The notes under the pieces were generated by a model, which worked only from the letters and a program-made list of their open reading frames with translations, was not told the DNA's origin and searched no databases. Shown here piece by piece: positions 11,792-23,339 of a DNA stretch of 64,000 nucleotides. Positions within the stretch are counted from its first letter, which is position 1, and the number at the start of each line of letters is the position of its first letter. The position numbers and the translations under genes were made by a program. This stretch comes from Plantago ovata. Taxonomy: Eukaryota > Streptophyta > Magnoliopsida > Lamiales > Plantaginaceae. The DNA lies in the NCBI GenBank assembly GCA_028274465.1, contig CM051455.1:115667547-115731546 (forward strand). The letters are read 5' to 3'.

Positions 11792-12586
11792 AGTGGCCAA
11801 GAGAAAAAGCCTTTTGAAAACCTATGTGGAAGGTCCACTGATCGAGGAGGTTTCCTCACGGGTCCAAGTGAGAGGCACCCCTTGCTTTTGTTAAAAAGTT
11901 GTTGTAAGCAAGCTGGCCGAAGAGCCCCCATTGTAAATGAATTTCCGACAAATCAATACAATGTCTCTTTCAGCAAGAAAATGTCCAAGTATAGAGCTAC
12001 TATACTCAAAAAATAAGACTACTCGATCGAGAAAGCTTACTTAAATAAAAGCTATTCGATTTCCATGATTAAGGGGAACCCTCCCCGCGCTCTAAACTCT
12101 ACAAGAGGATCGATCAGGAAACCAGTCAAAGAAGAAAAAGCGAGTAGATGGAAGTGTTCGAGGAGAGAGACTTCCAGTCTTTCTAACTCAACACTTAGAA
12201 GCTTTTCTAAGTTCAAACACTTAGAATTTTTCTCAAATGATCCAAATGATCGAGAAGCATCGATAGATCGAAGAGCTCACAGCGAAGAACATTGGTTCTC
12301 GATTCTAACTTATACGTGTTTAAATACTCTATCCAAGTTATACGTCATAACAATAATTGGATTTAGAAAAACACAAGTATGGAAATCGAAGAGCATTGCT
12401 TTTTATTGAAAGGAAAAGAGTAGCAAACAAACAACAACAGTGAAATTTATGTTACAAGCACAAATGTTGCGAGGAGTGCCACAAAGGGCCAAATGGAAAT
12501 TGTTTGAAAATAAAAACAAGTACAGAAAATGACAAAGGCTACAACATGACCCGAGCATACTCGGTCTTCAAGGAGGCTCCCCGATC
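11792..12586. other. Convergent spacer between pol and antisense gene, copy B
   Basis: Non-coding spacer with the antisense gene's 3' UTR in its upper part. It is an inverted near-identical copy of 4967-5760. No open frame is supported. Confidence 0.6.
12402..12407 (-). terminator. Poly(A) signal of the antisense gene, copy B
   Basis: AATAAA on the minus strand, about 180 bases after the stop at 12587, at the same place as in copy A. Confidence 0.5.
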
Positions 12587-15500
12587 CTAGCGTGTACGGC
12601 TGTCTGTGAATTCTGTGACCGGGGTGGTCGCGCTGGCATCTCCTCCTCGAACGGTGCTCGCTTCTGGGCCTTCAGGGTCGTCGCGCTCCTGAGCTCGAGC
12701 CTCCTCGATTGCCTTTCGATACATGGTTAGCTCTGGCTCGACAAAATCAGCAGCCCTCCCGAGGACCGGATCGCTCAATTTCACCCAGGAGGCATTCCGG
12801 AGAGCGGCCTTCTCGAACGGGTAGATGATCCCGCTCCTTAGACACTCGGGCACCCAGGATGGAAGATAGGCTGGCTTGCTGGGATAAGGTACCTCTGGGT
12901 CGGTCACCAGCTCACCGAACTCGCACGCCTCGTGCATCTCCTCGGTAATCTCCTCATCTGGGTAAGGAGTCAGGTCCTCGCGCCTCCCGGGATGAAGGTC
13001 CTCGCGGTCATCAGCATCAAAGTCCGCCGGAAGCATGTTGACCCTCTTTAGTTGGCCAACGCACGAGAAGAAGCCCTCCTCGCGTGAAGCCACTTGTACG
13101 TCTCTTAAGGCCAGCTTATAGGTGACCGACGACATGAAGTCGCGAGCAGCGGAGAGTCGGCTCCCTTTAAGGAAGGAGAGGACGCTTGCCTTAAACTTTC
13201 CATGCAAATGGACAAAGTAGCATAGGCGCCCTTGAAGCTCTTGCTCCTCGACTTCTCTCGGGAGAGCTCCTTCTCAAGCTCCTCGACCTTTAGCCTCAGC
13301 TTCCCGGCCTCAGTCTCCGAGACCTTGGCCTTTTTCTCCGAGGCAGCCAACTTCTTCTCGAGGTCCTCGATGACGACCCCAATATCGGCGCGATCAGCAG
13401 CCACATGGCCATATGCCTCCTTCAAGTTCTCGAGCTGCAAAAAGACAACAAAGTTAGCGAGGAGAGAAAATTCTATACTTAGAATTTTTCACAACAAAAA
13501 GCGTAAAGATAAGTACCTGGAGCGAGCAAAGGCTGAGCTCGTGCGCCCTGTCGAGGTCGCTCATTTGAATGAGCCGCTTCACTTCGTCGTCTCCGGAAGC
13601 GGCCACCCTACCCTTCTTACGGGCAGGCTCGTTGTTGCCTCCAAGGTTGAGCTTCCTCGCTCCCTTCTTAGCCGCAGGCCTCTCCGGCCTCTTCTCCGCC
13701 TCGACCGTGTTCAAGGCCTCCTCCTCGGCCTCCTTCGCCCTCTTCGCGGCGGCTTCCTCCTCGGCCCTTTTAATGGCCTCAACAGGGTTTTCTCGGGTAG
13801 CGAGCCCCTCCTGCACCAAGGCATCCCGATGGTGCGCAGCGTTGCGGGGAGGGGTCAAGTTCAAAGACCCGAGGATCTTTGTCTGTTTGTTGGCCAGCCG
13901 TTGTTTCCTCCTTTGTTCCTCCTTGGCAGCCAATGTCTTCGACATTATCCACTGGAACCAGTAAGCTGCAAGGGAATAAACACAAGTTAGTAAAATCGAG
14001 GAGTAGTAGAAAGCGAAGAGGAAAGCAAGAAAGCGAGGACACATCACAACAGGAAGTAAGCAAAGAAAAATTACAAGTACAAAAGCAAAGAAACAGCGCG
14101 AAGAGATATATACCGAAGAGGACTTTTCGGGTATATCGGTTCCCGATATACCCTGTGTAGGCATAGGGTGAAAGACCCGCCAAGTAAGGAAGCGGCTGAA
14201 GGACCAGTCCCCAATAGAAGTACTTCTCGGGATGGGGTCCCCGATTTTGCTCCTCGAGCTCAGCGACCCAGGGATCAGACTCCTCGCGCAACGGATGCTT
14301 GTCCGCGATCTTCCCTCTGAACATCAGCTTGGGCACTCCCCACTCCAGCTCCTCCTCGCTCATATTGGGCAACTTCCTCTTTCTGATGTAGAAGTACCTG
14401 TGGAACCACTTGTAGCCCGAGGAGCTAGGAGCGTCCATGATGAACCCAAGGCCTGGTCGAGCGTTGAAGTAGTAGAAGTACTTGTTCCCGGAGCTCATCG
14501 AGACTCGGAAAAATTGATTGAAATTGTGGAAATTTAGCTCGATCCCCCGCTTCATGCAAAAGACTCCAAAACAAACTAAAGTGCCGAAGGCACTTGGCAC
14601 CAGCTGCCACGGAGCGATCCCCAAAGTGTTGAAGATGTCGCGAAAAGCATCACAGAAGGGGAGGACCCATCCTCGATCCAAGCTGAGGCAGTGAACAGCC
14701 ATGTACCCCGGGGGAGCATTATAAAAAGTCTGATCCTCTTTGGGCACGAGGATGTCAAATTTATTCTCGGGGAGAGAATACTTCCACCTGAGTGTGGGCA
14801 CCTCGTCGAGCTTGACGGTAGAGGAGGTGGTCGGTATAATCCCGTCCTCGTTCTTCTCCCCATTAGGATCGGGGAGGTCAACCGTGCGAGCACTCTTGGT
14901 GAACTTCTTCTCAGCAGCCTTAGTAGTTTTTGGCTCTGGCTCCACGGCAACCTTGGCCCTCTTCGATTTAGCAGCCCTGGAGCGAGAAGGCCTGCTCGCT
15001 CTACGCTCCGCCTTTTTCTTATCGGCGGCCATCTGAGCAAGGCGCATCTCATACTCCTGCGCCTCGAGTGGGTTGGGTCCTCGGGTCCCACTCGGATATG
15101 TAAAGTCAATCGTCGTCGGATCGATTGTGTGGTAACTGGTCTCCTCCTCGCGCGCGAACCTCTTTGCGTCCCTGATTGCGCGCCTTTGTCCCTCCGAGAA
15201 GGAAGGAGACCTCGTACTCGGACCAGCTTCACTCCTATGAGTGTCTCCAATCGTCAGAGGAACTTCATCCTCCTCCTCGTCCGTAATTACAGCTCTCCTA
15301 GCTGTTTGTGGGGGGAATCTAACCCTCTTTACAGGGGAACTAGTCCGAGGAGACGTCGCCTCATCATCCTCCTCGCTCTCATCATCCGTATCATCACTAT
15401 CGATGATTTGAACGGGTATCGAGGCCTTCCCGCGCTTCGCCGAGTGCTCACCCTCTTCATACAACGCCAAGGCCAACTCCGGCCTCTCCGTGTCGTCCAT

Positions 15501-15893
15501 CTCCTCGACCCGGATCTCAGGAGCGACCACGTTCACGGCCGTCCCGTAATTTCGCCCGTGGACTTGGGCAGCGCGAGTTATCAACTCCGCAGATACACCG
15601 GTGTTGCGGGGACCACCTTCCGCCTCGGTACGGTCGTCGATAAAATCGTCGTCCTCGGTACGACGCCTCTTTCTACTCACCAACTCGTAGAGGTCCTCCT
15701 CACTCTCGGTCTCCTCATCTTCTTCGGCAGCCTGCTCGCCACCCTGCCCGAGCTGAGGCTCCTCGACAGCCTCCTCTATCGTCTCATCCAGGAAGGTCGC
15801 CGATACATCTGACGTATCGGGCGACGTAGTATGGTCGCTCCCATACTCATCGGCGGCCGAGACGTTCTGGCTATCGTCGCTCCTCTCGGACAT
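12587..15893 (-). CDS. Antisense accessory protein of the gypsy element, copy B (one frameshift)
   Basis: Coding exons on the minus strand are 15893-14114, 13965-13517 and 13434-12587, with GT-AG introns at the same places as copy A. Exon 1 has exactly the same length (1780 nt). Exon 2 is 6 nt shorter through two in-frame changes (-9, +3). Exon 3 is 1 nt shorter: an A run near 13195 has three A instead of four, which shifts the frame in the coiled-coil region. Domains are as in copy A: acidic N-terminus, basic middle, Transposase_28-like domain (GWVLPFCDAFRD), coiled coil. Apart from that homopolymer slip, indels are multiples of three over about 3.1 kb, which suggests the protein has been under selection. 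The slip may be a sequencing error. Confidence 0.78.
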
Positions 15894-17094
15894 CCTAAAG
15901 GTGGGCAAAGAAAGAAGTTAGGATGGTTTGTTATAGTCCGAGAGGTCCTTTTAGGTATGTTCATTAAGGTTCGACCTCCCGAACGGAGAAAAATCTCAAA
16001 AAGGAAAAGAACGCAATAAATCAAGAAGTTACTCTACTTACAACAAAAGTAGAGCGAGGAGCATACATAAGAAGCGACCAACCGCTCTAAACATGAGTAA
16101 AAAACCGGGCAGCATAACGACATACGTACACAGCAAAATCGGAGCGAGCACATGTATATCAAACTCGAAGAGCATGCATAGAGCGACCAACCGCCAAAAA
16201 GACTTCCTACAGTTACTTCTACAGCCTTATGCTAACGAGGAGGCTACGACGGGCATACAGTAAATCAAGGGGATCTACTTCTACGGCCATTCAAGCCAAA
16301 TCGGTCCGAATTACTTCCGGTGAAGTCCGTTTACAAGTCCGTTTAATAATTTTTAGGTCCAAGGCCGTTCTTAGGCCGTCATACAACATTCCGGGAGGCA
16401 AAAATCAAAGAAAGGAGCTAACATGCAAAAGTTGAAGACAAGAAAGCAACAAGGCAGAGAAAATGAGGCACTTCGAAGCAAAAAACAAGCGATTAAAAGA
16501 ATGAAAGAGCAATGCAAGGCCGGAAACTTACTTGGTATTGACTGGATTGAAGTTTGAAACCGGAAAGAAGCCGGAAAAGCCGAAAAATTCGCCTGGAAAT
16601 GAAGTCTTGGACGTCGAAAATCCTCCTCGCTCACGAATAAGCTCGATCACACACACTCGTCGATCTCTCAGATGTTCCTCGCTCCCTCGTATTTGCTCTG
16701 AAAGTTCGGATTGCGAAAAGTGTGGAATGACCGAGTGTTGACCTATTTATAGAAGGGTATCCCGAGGATACGAAACGACGCATGTCCTTGCGCCATCCGG
16801 ACCGACCACGTGTCCCAGATCGACGGTCCAGATTGCGGCCGCCTGGCGAATTACCATTTTTGCCCTCCACGCTCCCGCTCCGGCTCGAAGACGCTCCCAA
16901 CTCCGGAACGAATTACCTAACCACGGCAATAAATCCGCGGCGCGAGCACCATGCTACTCGAGACAAGCGGAGACAGATCGACGACCATGATCTGTCCTCC
17001 TCGGGTCAACATCGCGAAAAATCTCAGAACCACGGAAACTCGACGGCCACGTGTCATGGGACCGAGGAGCTGCCCTCGAGATTCCTCTTACTTT
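15894..17094 (-). other. Leader intron, 5' UTR and promoter region of the antisense gene, copy B
   Basis: Contains the leader intron (donor GTAAGT near 16527, acceptor TTAG just before the ATG), the TATA box at 16744-16751 and about 340 bases further upstream to the hairpin array. It mirrors 446-1650 of copy A. Short open frames here are not conserved as proteins. Confidence 0.55.
16744..16751 (-). promoter_or_regulatory. TATA box of the antisense gene, copy B
   Basis: TATAAATA on the minus strand, conserved with 802-809 of copy A in sequence and spacing to the leader-intron donor. Confidence 0.6.
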
Positions 17095-17490
17095 TTACAC
17101 AAGTATCTCTCCGCGAGATACTTTGCAAGCAAAAAAGCGGCAGGAAGTCATTACATTCCTTTTACACAAGTATCTCTCCGCGAGATACTTTGCTAGCAAA
17201 AACATGAATACATCTCTCCTCGAGATTCCTCTTACTTTTTACACAAGTATCTCTCCGCGAGGTACTTTGCTAGCAAAAAAGCGGCAGGAAGTCATTCCAT
17301 TCCTTTTACACAAGTATCTCTCCGCGAGATTCTTTGCTAGCAAAAAAGCGGCAGGAAGTCATTCCATTCCTTTTACACAAGTATCTCTCCGCGAGATACT
17401 TTGCTAGCAAAAACATGATTATATCTCTCCTCGAGATTCCTTTTACACAAGTATCTCTCCGCGAGATACTTTGCAAGCAAAAAAGCGGCA
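17095..17490. repeat. Tandem hairpin array, copy B (six units)
   Basis: Six units about 68-72 bp apart, each with the dyad AAGTATCTC / GAGATACTT separated by TCCGC. Units 3 and 4 carry one stem change each (GAGGTACTT, GAGATTCTT). Copy A has five units. The array sits between the antisense promoter and the 3' LTR. Confidence 0.88.
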
Positions 17491-17595
17491 GGAAGTCATT
17501 CCATTCCACTAAGGAATACTTACCCGGATCCGATCTTTTCCCAGCAAAAATACCTCTTTTCATACGGTCCGAGCAACGTCTGCTCGCACCCTATA

Positions 17596-17640
17596 AAAAG
17601 GGGGGGGGGGGAGGGAGAGATAGGAGGAGGGAAAGTTACC
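17596..17640 (+). other. Long purine tract upstream of the 3' LTR
   Basis: A TATAAAAA stretch followed by a run of 12 G and a further purine-only segment (GAGGGAGAGATAGGAGGAGGG). This could serve as an upstream or central polypurine tract for plus-strand priming. The window starts in the inverted copy of this tract. Confidence 0.35.
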
Positions 17641-17743
17641 AAGGTGCGAATACGGAAATCTTTTTTCGCCCACTACTAGTCGAGGCTCTGCTCGACCTCT
17701 ACTTCAACATAGTTCCTCAACTATCTTCTACAAAGATACTTGG

Positions 17744-17759
17744 AAACTAGGGGGACATA
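17744..17759 (+). promoter_or_regulatory. Polypurine tract of the gypsy element
   Basis: AAACTAGGGGGACATA directly precedes the 3' LTR start (TGTTAGGG at 17760). Position next to the LTR fits the primer for plus-strand DNA synthesis. Confidence 0.5.
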
Positions 17760-18517
17760 TGTTAGGGTTGAAATATGTCCAGTCCGCATGTACGAACTGG
17801 AGCGGTCTAAGAGCGCGACAAAGCATCATAGGCCGTCCCTCAAGGGGCACAACCACACCCAAGTATGTCACTAAGGTGTGGATCGACCAACATAGGGTCC
17901 GACCATCACTGGGAGGACAACCCTCAAAATAAGCTCCTCTCAAGGACAAAGCTGCCAGTGGGCTCGAGGAGCATCTCTCTCTCGGGCTCGAGGAGGCCTT
18001 ACGTCAAGGTAACGCTCCTTGACAGCAACTGAGCAGAACACTACTCGCATCACCCACGCACAAGGAAGGCACGAGGACCTCAGAGCGACCAGCCATGGTT
18101 GCTCTCTTGGGCCAAGGCCCACGGACCTCCTTAATGGGCCTGGGCCGAGGAAGGCCTCAATCCTAGCCGTACACGTGGCGTGATCCTACATGACCTGAAG
18201 ATGAAGGGTCTCAAGTATAAAAGGCCCTCATTTACTCCTCAACAGTAAGCATTAACTACGCCACCCGAGCACCACTTTCACTACTCTTACTAGGGAAGCC
18301 TCACAACTCCCTACTCGTAAAGTCGCCTCTCCGGTCTGATACCTTACAGACCGGGCAAGAGACACTAACCCCCCCCCTCTAGTCTATTTCAGGTACGAGG
18401 AAGCTACAAGAAGGCTCGTTTCCTATCTTAGAGGGACACTACAAGAAGAAGAACTAGAAAGACTTAGAATAACGACTCATTGCGAACTTAGAAAGAAACA
18501 CGAATTACCCTTCAACA
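17760..18517 (+). repeat. gypsy 3' LTR (copy B)
   Basis: 758 bp, starting TGTTAGGGTTG and ending CCCTTCAACA. It has a TATAAAA box at 18216-18222 and a C tract of nine near 18372. Against the LTR at 36448-37209 (opposite strand) I find two substitutions and a C-tract difference of four, which fully accounts for the 4-bp length difference. So the two are probably the LTRs of one recent insertion. Confidence 0.93.
18216..18222 (+). promoter_or_regulatory. LTR promoter TATA box
   Basis: TATAAAA inside the LTR, about 300 bases before its 3' end; the likely U3/R boundary lies some 30 bases on. The identical box occurs in the other LTR. Confidence 0.55.
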
Positions 18518-18522
18518 CAATT
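18518..18522 (+). repeat. Target-site duplication CAATT, 3' side
   Basis: CAATT directly follows the 3' LTR. It matches the CAATT (minus strand, 37210-37214) before the other LTR of the family. Confidence 0.75.
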
Positions 18523-19560
18523 AAAACATCAAATGAATAAAAACAAGAACTCCTGCAAATATGCTTCTCTTGAAGTATGTTTCACCTATCAAGGAGAAAA
18601 CATACTATATTCAAGTAATTCAATTCATCAGGTAAGTTATCTTTCACCTATCAATAATTCACTGACCATTTGACTACTAAGTAGTAACTTTCTAGTAATT
18701 GTAGTGATTTAACATATGCTATGGATTACAAGTTTACTGTGACATCCGATCCAAACGGGGCATCCGATCCAAACGGGAAATCATATCCAATCGGGAAACC
18801 GCATCCCAAACGGGCCACCGATCCAAGCGGGATCACCTATCTAACCGGGGCCGCACCATCCCAATGGGCATCCCAATCCAAGCGGGAGCACCGATCCAAA
18901 AGGGAGCACCGATCCAGACGGGAAACCGCATCCCAAACGGGCGCATTATACCCCAGCAGGTAACGCATCCCAGACGGGTTAAGATGTACTCGTACCATGT
19001 GGTATACTGTAGATAATTTATTCATTTAGATTTAGATAAAGGTTACTCCCGAGTAACATTTTCATATTATAGTAACTTACTCCCCCACCTATTAACAAAA
19101 AACAAGTCTATAATTTTATTCCATTTATTTTTAAGTATGATTTAATCTCAAATTATATTAAAATATATTTAAAATTAATGAAACTATATTATAAAAGTAC
19201 AGTCATTCCAAAATACCTATCTCATTCGAATGTGAACCTATCCTTATAGGTTCATATTCCAATTAATGAAGTGACAACTTTACTAGACGATTATTGTATT
19301 GAACTTAACTGAATTTAATATAGCATTTAATATATCTGAACTTAACGGAAGCGATAATGGATGGCCACCACCAAACGGGACATCCGATACAAACGGGAAA
19401 CCACCTCCAAACGGGAAAACCGCGTCACAATCGGGAAGCCACTCCAAACGGGGAACCGCATCCCAAGCGGGAGTATTGAACCGCGACCTAATCCTATTTG
19501 GACACTCGATCCACCCAGGGCCTCAGACCAGCCGGTCGAGCCCGTGTTTGTTCATAAATG
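18523..19560 (+). repeat. 18-bp minisatellite and its ~300-bp spacer
   Basis: 18523-18720 is the reverse complement of the spacer seen at about 43440-43660, 44104-44335 and 47131-47362 (shared features include the TAGTAACTTTCTAGTAATT and AACATATGCTATG segments). 18735-18975 and 19365-19480 hold 15- or 18-bp units built around GATCCAAACGGG, with variants such as CATCCCAAACGGG. Units are multiples of three, so all frames stay open and spurious peptides like DPNGKP repeats appear. The retrotransposon inserted into this spacer. Confidence 0.8.
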
Positions 19561-19900
19561 ACCCCGATCATAAATTATGTATTTCATAATGGGAATTAAA
19601 TAATACAGCAGTTATATATATATGAAATATTTTTCTTTTGTGTGAAGGTTCAGTTACATAACCCATCCTAGAATACCTACGTGATTAGGTATAACTTCCA
19701 GGTATAACACATCAGATAATAAATAATGAACAACTTGTTAAGAAACATAATAATTCACTATGGCAATCTAACTTACAAAACATACTATGGAAGTAAACCG
19801 CATGATAGAAACAACACGCACTGATATCGTACATCATTCCCAACAGTATAGAACAAGCAGTTTTTTTCAAAACGAATAGCTAGTAACTATGCACAACAGA
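19561..19900. other. AT-rich spacer
   Basis: AT-rich sequence downstream of the B3 cluster. It may hold its 3' UTR (the gene is on the minus strand). Nothing else recognised. Confidence 0.4.
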
Positions 19901-20921
19901 TTAGGCAGCATTGTTTCTTGATCTGAAGGTTCTCGGGGGCATAACCATCACATTCCAGGTGCCATACGAACACGTGCTGCGTTGAATCAGACAACTGTCA
20001 GTCATTGATACACCATTGGCAGCAGCAAATTCTCTCCAGCCCGATACAATACATGAATATGCACCCCTCTTAAGACACTTAACTTTCCATACACCACGTC
20101 CATTTACCTTCAGCTTTATAGTTGTTAAACCCTTCTCCAGTTCGGATCGCCCAAAGTGCAAAGGTAACTCCTATCAAATATACACAAAAAAGCTAAATCA
20201 ATAAAAAGTTTACAGTAACCAAACAATCACTAATTAACTTAGTCAAGCAGAAAACTCACAAGATATGTATCAATCTCATCAACAACTTGTTTGCTCATCG
20301 AAACCTCGCAGAAAGGACTATACTTTTTGTACCTCCTTGCCCTCTCAGGTTCATCCATATCTACAACACTCACGTACATAAACAACATAAATACACAGGA
20401 TTAACAGGCACTAATAAACTGCATGTCACGAAGCACTAGTAAGAAGCCATTTTTACATACCAGCTTGCATGTCAGGAAGCCATTCACTACCTATGTCTTT
20501 AGCAACCGGGTGTGCAACATCGAATTCATCAGAGTAAGCTGGGAATTTGAACTCTGCCCAGTTGGGATTGTGAATAGCATTAGGTGGCTTCAGTTCGACA
20601 GAGCTCTTCTTGAAAATTCGGAATGTAAAGTGTGAATCCATGTCAAAGTTACCAAACAAGTTATCATCAACTTCCAGCCCATAATTATCTTTGAAATCAA
20701 CCCATCCTTCTGAGAAAACAGTCCTATCATTTAACCTTAGCACATACACAACCCACCTTATGTTATCAGAAGTGGAGAATGTTACAACACGAGGCAGACG
20801 GCGCAGAAAGGTGTCTTCAAAAGCACTTGGTATAGACTGGTATATAAAAGAAAAATTAAAAAGCAGTTAATAGCTCCAAAAATTAATTAGGATGACATAG
20901 CCAAAATGCTTAAGACTAACC
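19901..20921 (-). CDS. B3-domain (REM-type) protein, downstream unit
   Basis: Minus-strand exons: an exon ending at 20921, then 20836-20461, 20360-20260 and 20170-19901 (stop). Splice sites are GT-AG and phases agree. Exon 2 encodes a B3 DNA-binding domain (IPSAFEDTFLRRLPR, SEGWVDFKDNYGLEVDDN, FTFRIFKKSS). A linker follows, then exon 4 has a second B3 domain (FGRSELEKG, VSGWREFAAANGVSMTD, WNVMVMPPR). Two B3 domains joined by a linker are typical of the plant REM transcription-factor group, which binds DNA in the nucleus. The true first exon is uncertain: the sequence before 20921 runs back with no ATG of its own beyond an internal Met and reaches the stop of the upstream unit only 45 bases away. 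It may be a continuation of one four-domain gene. Confidence 0.7.
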
Positions 20922-20965
20922 AGGTCATTCATACCCACCTCACGGATTTTTATGTGGACACTCAC

Positions 20966-22516
20966 TCAAGCATCACAATTCGATAGAATTGGATTAGGGT
21001 GCACTCCCTTTGATTCCACGGGGGGATCAACAACAAACAAACTACTACCACATTCACCAAAACCGATATTAGCCAATACGGGATCTGAACCAACTATTTC
21101 AGCTGGCCTAACAATCACATTCCACATTCTTGGCGTCCTCCGATTCTTCTCTAACATACATATATCATTATCCCCAACGCTGTTATCAATTACAAACTCT
21201 TTCCACCCCGAAATAAAACATGCATCCATACCCGTCTTATAGCACTCTATATGCCATTTCCCACGACCACTGAAGTTGAGGGCTATCTTTATGGTTCCTT
21301 GCCCCAACTCTGACCTACCAAACTGGACAGGTAACTCCTGCAACAGGCAGACGTTTTAATAAAGAGCGAAGTGAACAAATATCACAATAGATAATTTAGT
21401 AAATTTTCATACCAAGTAATACAGAGGGCTCAACATTGGGTCAGCTTTAACAACAAAATCACAGTCAGGGAAATGCCCCTCATACAGAACCTCACGTTCT
21501 TCTTCTTTCATCTCTGGCAAGCACATAATGTGAAAGTTTTTAACTTCGAAAGGCAGCTAAAAAAAAAAAAGTGTAATAACAGAATAGTATAGATAACCTG
21601 TTTGGCCAGATGTCAAATCACCCAATGCACAAATTCCACTACGCTCACACGACAATGGGAACCTTATTTCAGGGTACAATCCCCAGGGGACATGGATATA
21701 TTTCATCTCAACTGAATCATCTTTGAATATCTCCACATGGAAGTGTGAATCAAGATCGAAACTAAAGTACAGGTTGTCGCCTTCATTCAGAGTATAGTTC
21801 GCGCGGAACTCTGCCCAACCGTCTGATAATATAGTAGAGCCCATGGCGGAACACATTCGCAGAACCCACCTCACATTGTCAACCGTGGCTATTGTGACCC
21901 ACCTCGGAATCTTAGGAAAACACAGCTGCTTAAATGCACTTGGAACAACCTGGATCAATTAGGAGTCAGTGCTCTACATTGCAAAACAGACCCAAGAACA
22001 GATATACTACTTACCACCAGAAAATTTTACAACTACTGCTATTTCTACATAAATTACTCACCAGACATAGCATAAGCACACAATGTTTTTCAAAATGTGG
22101 AATGAGTGCTCTACATTGCAATAAATTTAATTACATTGCAATAAATTTAAGTACACAATGTTTTCAAAATGTGGGGTGAAAAGTTTATGCCTCCCACTAG
22201 CCGATCTACTGCTTACATAAATGAAGCATTCTTTTAAATACACCAGAAAAATCACTAATATTGCCTTTTCTACATAAATTACTAACGTCCCAATTACTAA
22301 CCAAACATAGTATAAAAGGAACATTCATCGTGTAATCAAATTTGTACTGACCTACCACATATTAATAACAGTTGAAATGAAATACAATATCTACCAAGAT
22401 CCAAGCTGTTGATTACTCACCAGATGTGTAAGCTCATCTGCACCTAGCTTGCGGTGGAATCACTGTGAGAGAGTAGATTCACCAAGGTAATGCCCATGGT
22501 ACGCCGGGTACTTCAT
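20966..22516 (-). pseudogene. B3-domain (REM-type) protein, upstream unit, probably disrupted
   Basis: Candidate exons on the minus strand are 22516-22421, 21949-21598, 21543-21413 (or from 21556) and 21337-20966. Exon 2 has a B3 domain (VVPSAFKQLCFPKIPR, LSDGWAEFRANYTLNEGDN, FHVEIFKDDS). Exon 4 has another (FGRSELGQGTIKI, ISGWKEFVIDNSVGDND, RMWNVIVRP). Exon 1 has an in-frame TGA at 22460-22462 between YLGESTLSQ and FHRKLGADEL, so either exon 1 is mis-modelled or the gene is broken. Exon-intron layout matches the downstream unit exactly, so the two arose by tandem duplication. Confidence 0.6.
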
Positions 22517-22857
22517 TCTGTGGATTTGGTTTAGGGTTTTGATACGAGGGTGTCGTTTTGACAATTTGTAGCTGGGTTGGGTACCTTTCATTATCAGATA
22601 GTTTCGTTTATTTTCGCTTGAAAATTTCAATTTTGACGATTTAGGGTTTTCTTTTATTTTCGTTTGGCCCTTTTTTTCATATATGTATGATATACATTGG
22701 GCTTTCGATATACATTTGGGCCGGGACGTTTTATACCGACCATTTGAGTGGGCTTCCAATACCAACTCAAAATTTCAAATTTCAAAATTTGAATTATACC
22801 CGCTAAATTTTTTTTTTTTTTTCCTTTCTAAATCAAAATATACATATGTCATACATC
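22517..22857. other. Upstream region of the B3 cluster
   Basis: AT-rich with a T run at about 22806. A distinctive AAATTTCAAATTTCAAAATTTGAATT palindrome-like stretch occurs around 22765-22795. Probably promoter or 5' flank of the B3 unit. No coding signal. Confidence 0.35.
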
Positions 22858-23310
22858 ATTTCTAAATATATACATGGGCACAAGTTAGGTACTATGAAAA
22901 TACAACACTCACGTGCCATCATACTACATAAAGTATTTGGTACTCTTATTTTACATGCCTACTCACATGGGTTTTTATAGATACGACTGATGTGTATGCA
23001 CGGAGACCGATTATATAGTCCTTGCAAATATAATGCATCATATTCTATTCCTATCATTTCTGAATATATACATGGGAACATCGGGTGTATACAATCCCTA
23101 TGAAAATACAACACTCACGTGCCATCATACTACATAAAGTATTTGGTACTCTGATTTTACATGCCTACTCACATGGATTTTTATAGATACGACTGATGTG
23201 TATGCACGGAGACCGATTATATACTCGTTGCAAATATAATGCACCATATTCTACTCCTATCATTTCTGAATATATACATGGGAACATCGGGTGTTTACAA
23301 TCCCTAAAGG
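22858..23310. repeat. Tandem ~190-205 bp repeat
   Basis: Two near-identical units (about 22858-23050 and 23051-23260) plus a partial third. Each contains ATACAACACTCACGTGCCAT, GATACGACTGATGTGTATGC and CGGAGACCGATTATATA. A diverged partial unit recurs at about 24880-24990. Non-coding. Confidence 0.75.
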
Positions 23311-23339
23311 GATAAAGGGACCAGACAGGAGCCCCACCC

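Larger units (their letters stand above)
9333..18517 (+). mobile_element. Tat-lineage gypsy retrotransposon, 3' part with 3' LTR (copy B)
   Basis: From the gap this holds the RT end, RNase H, aRNH, integrase (stop 11791), the antisense gene (15893-12587), a hairpin array, a purine tract and the 3' LTR 17760-18517. The sequence after the LTR is host repeat starting CAATT. The 5' part of this same insertion is most likely 31477-37209: LTR difference is about two substitutions, the target duplications match, and the host repeat is split at the same point. Joined length would be about 14 kb, a size expected for Tat elements with an extra ORF. Confidence 0.85.
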
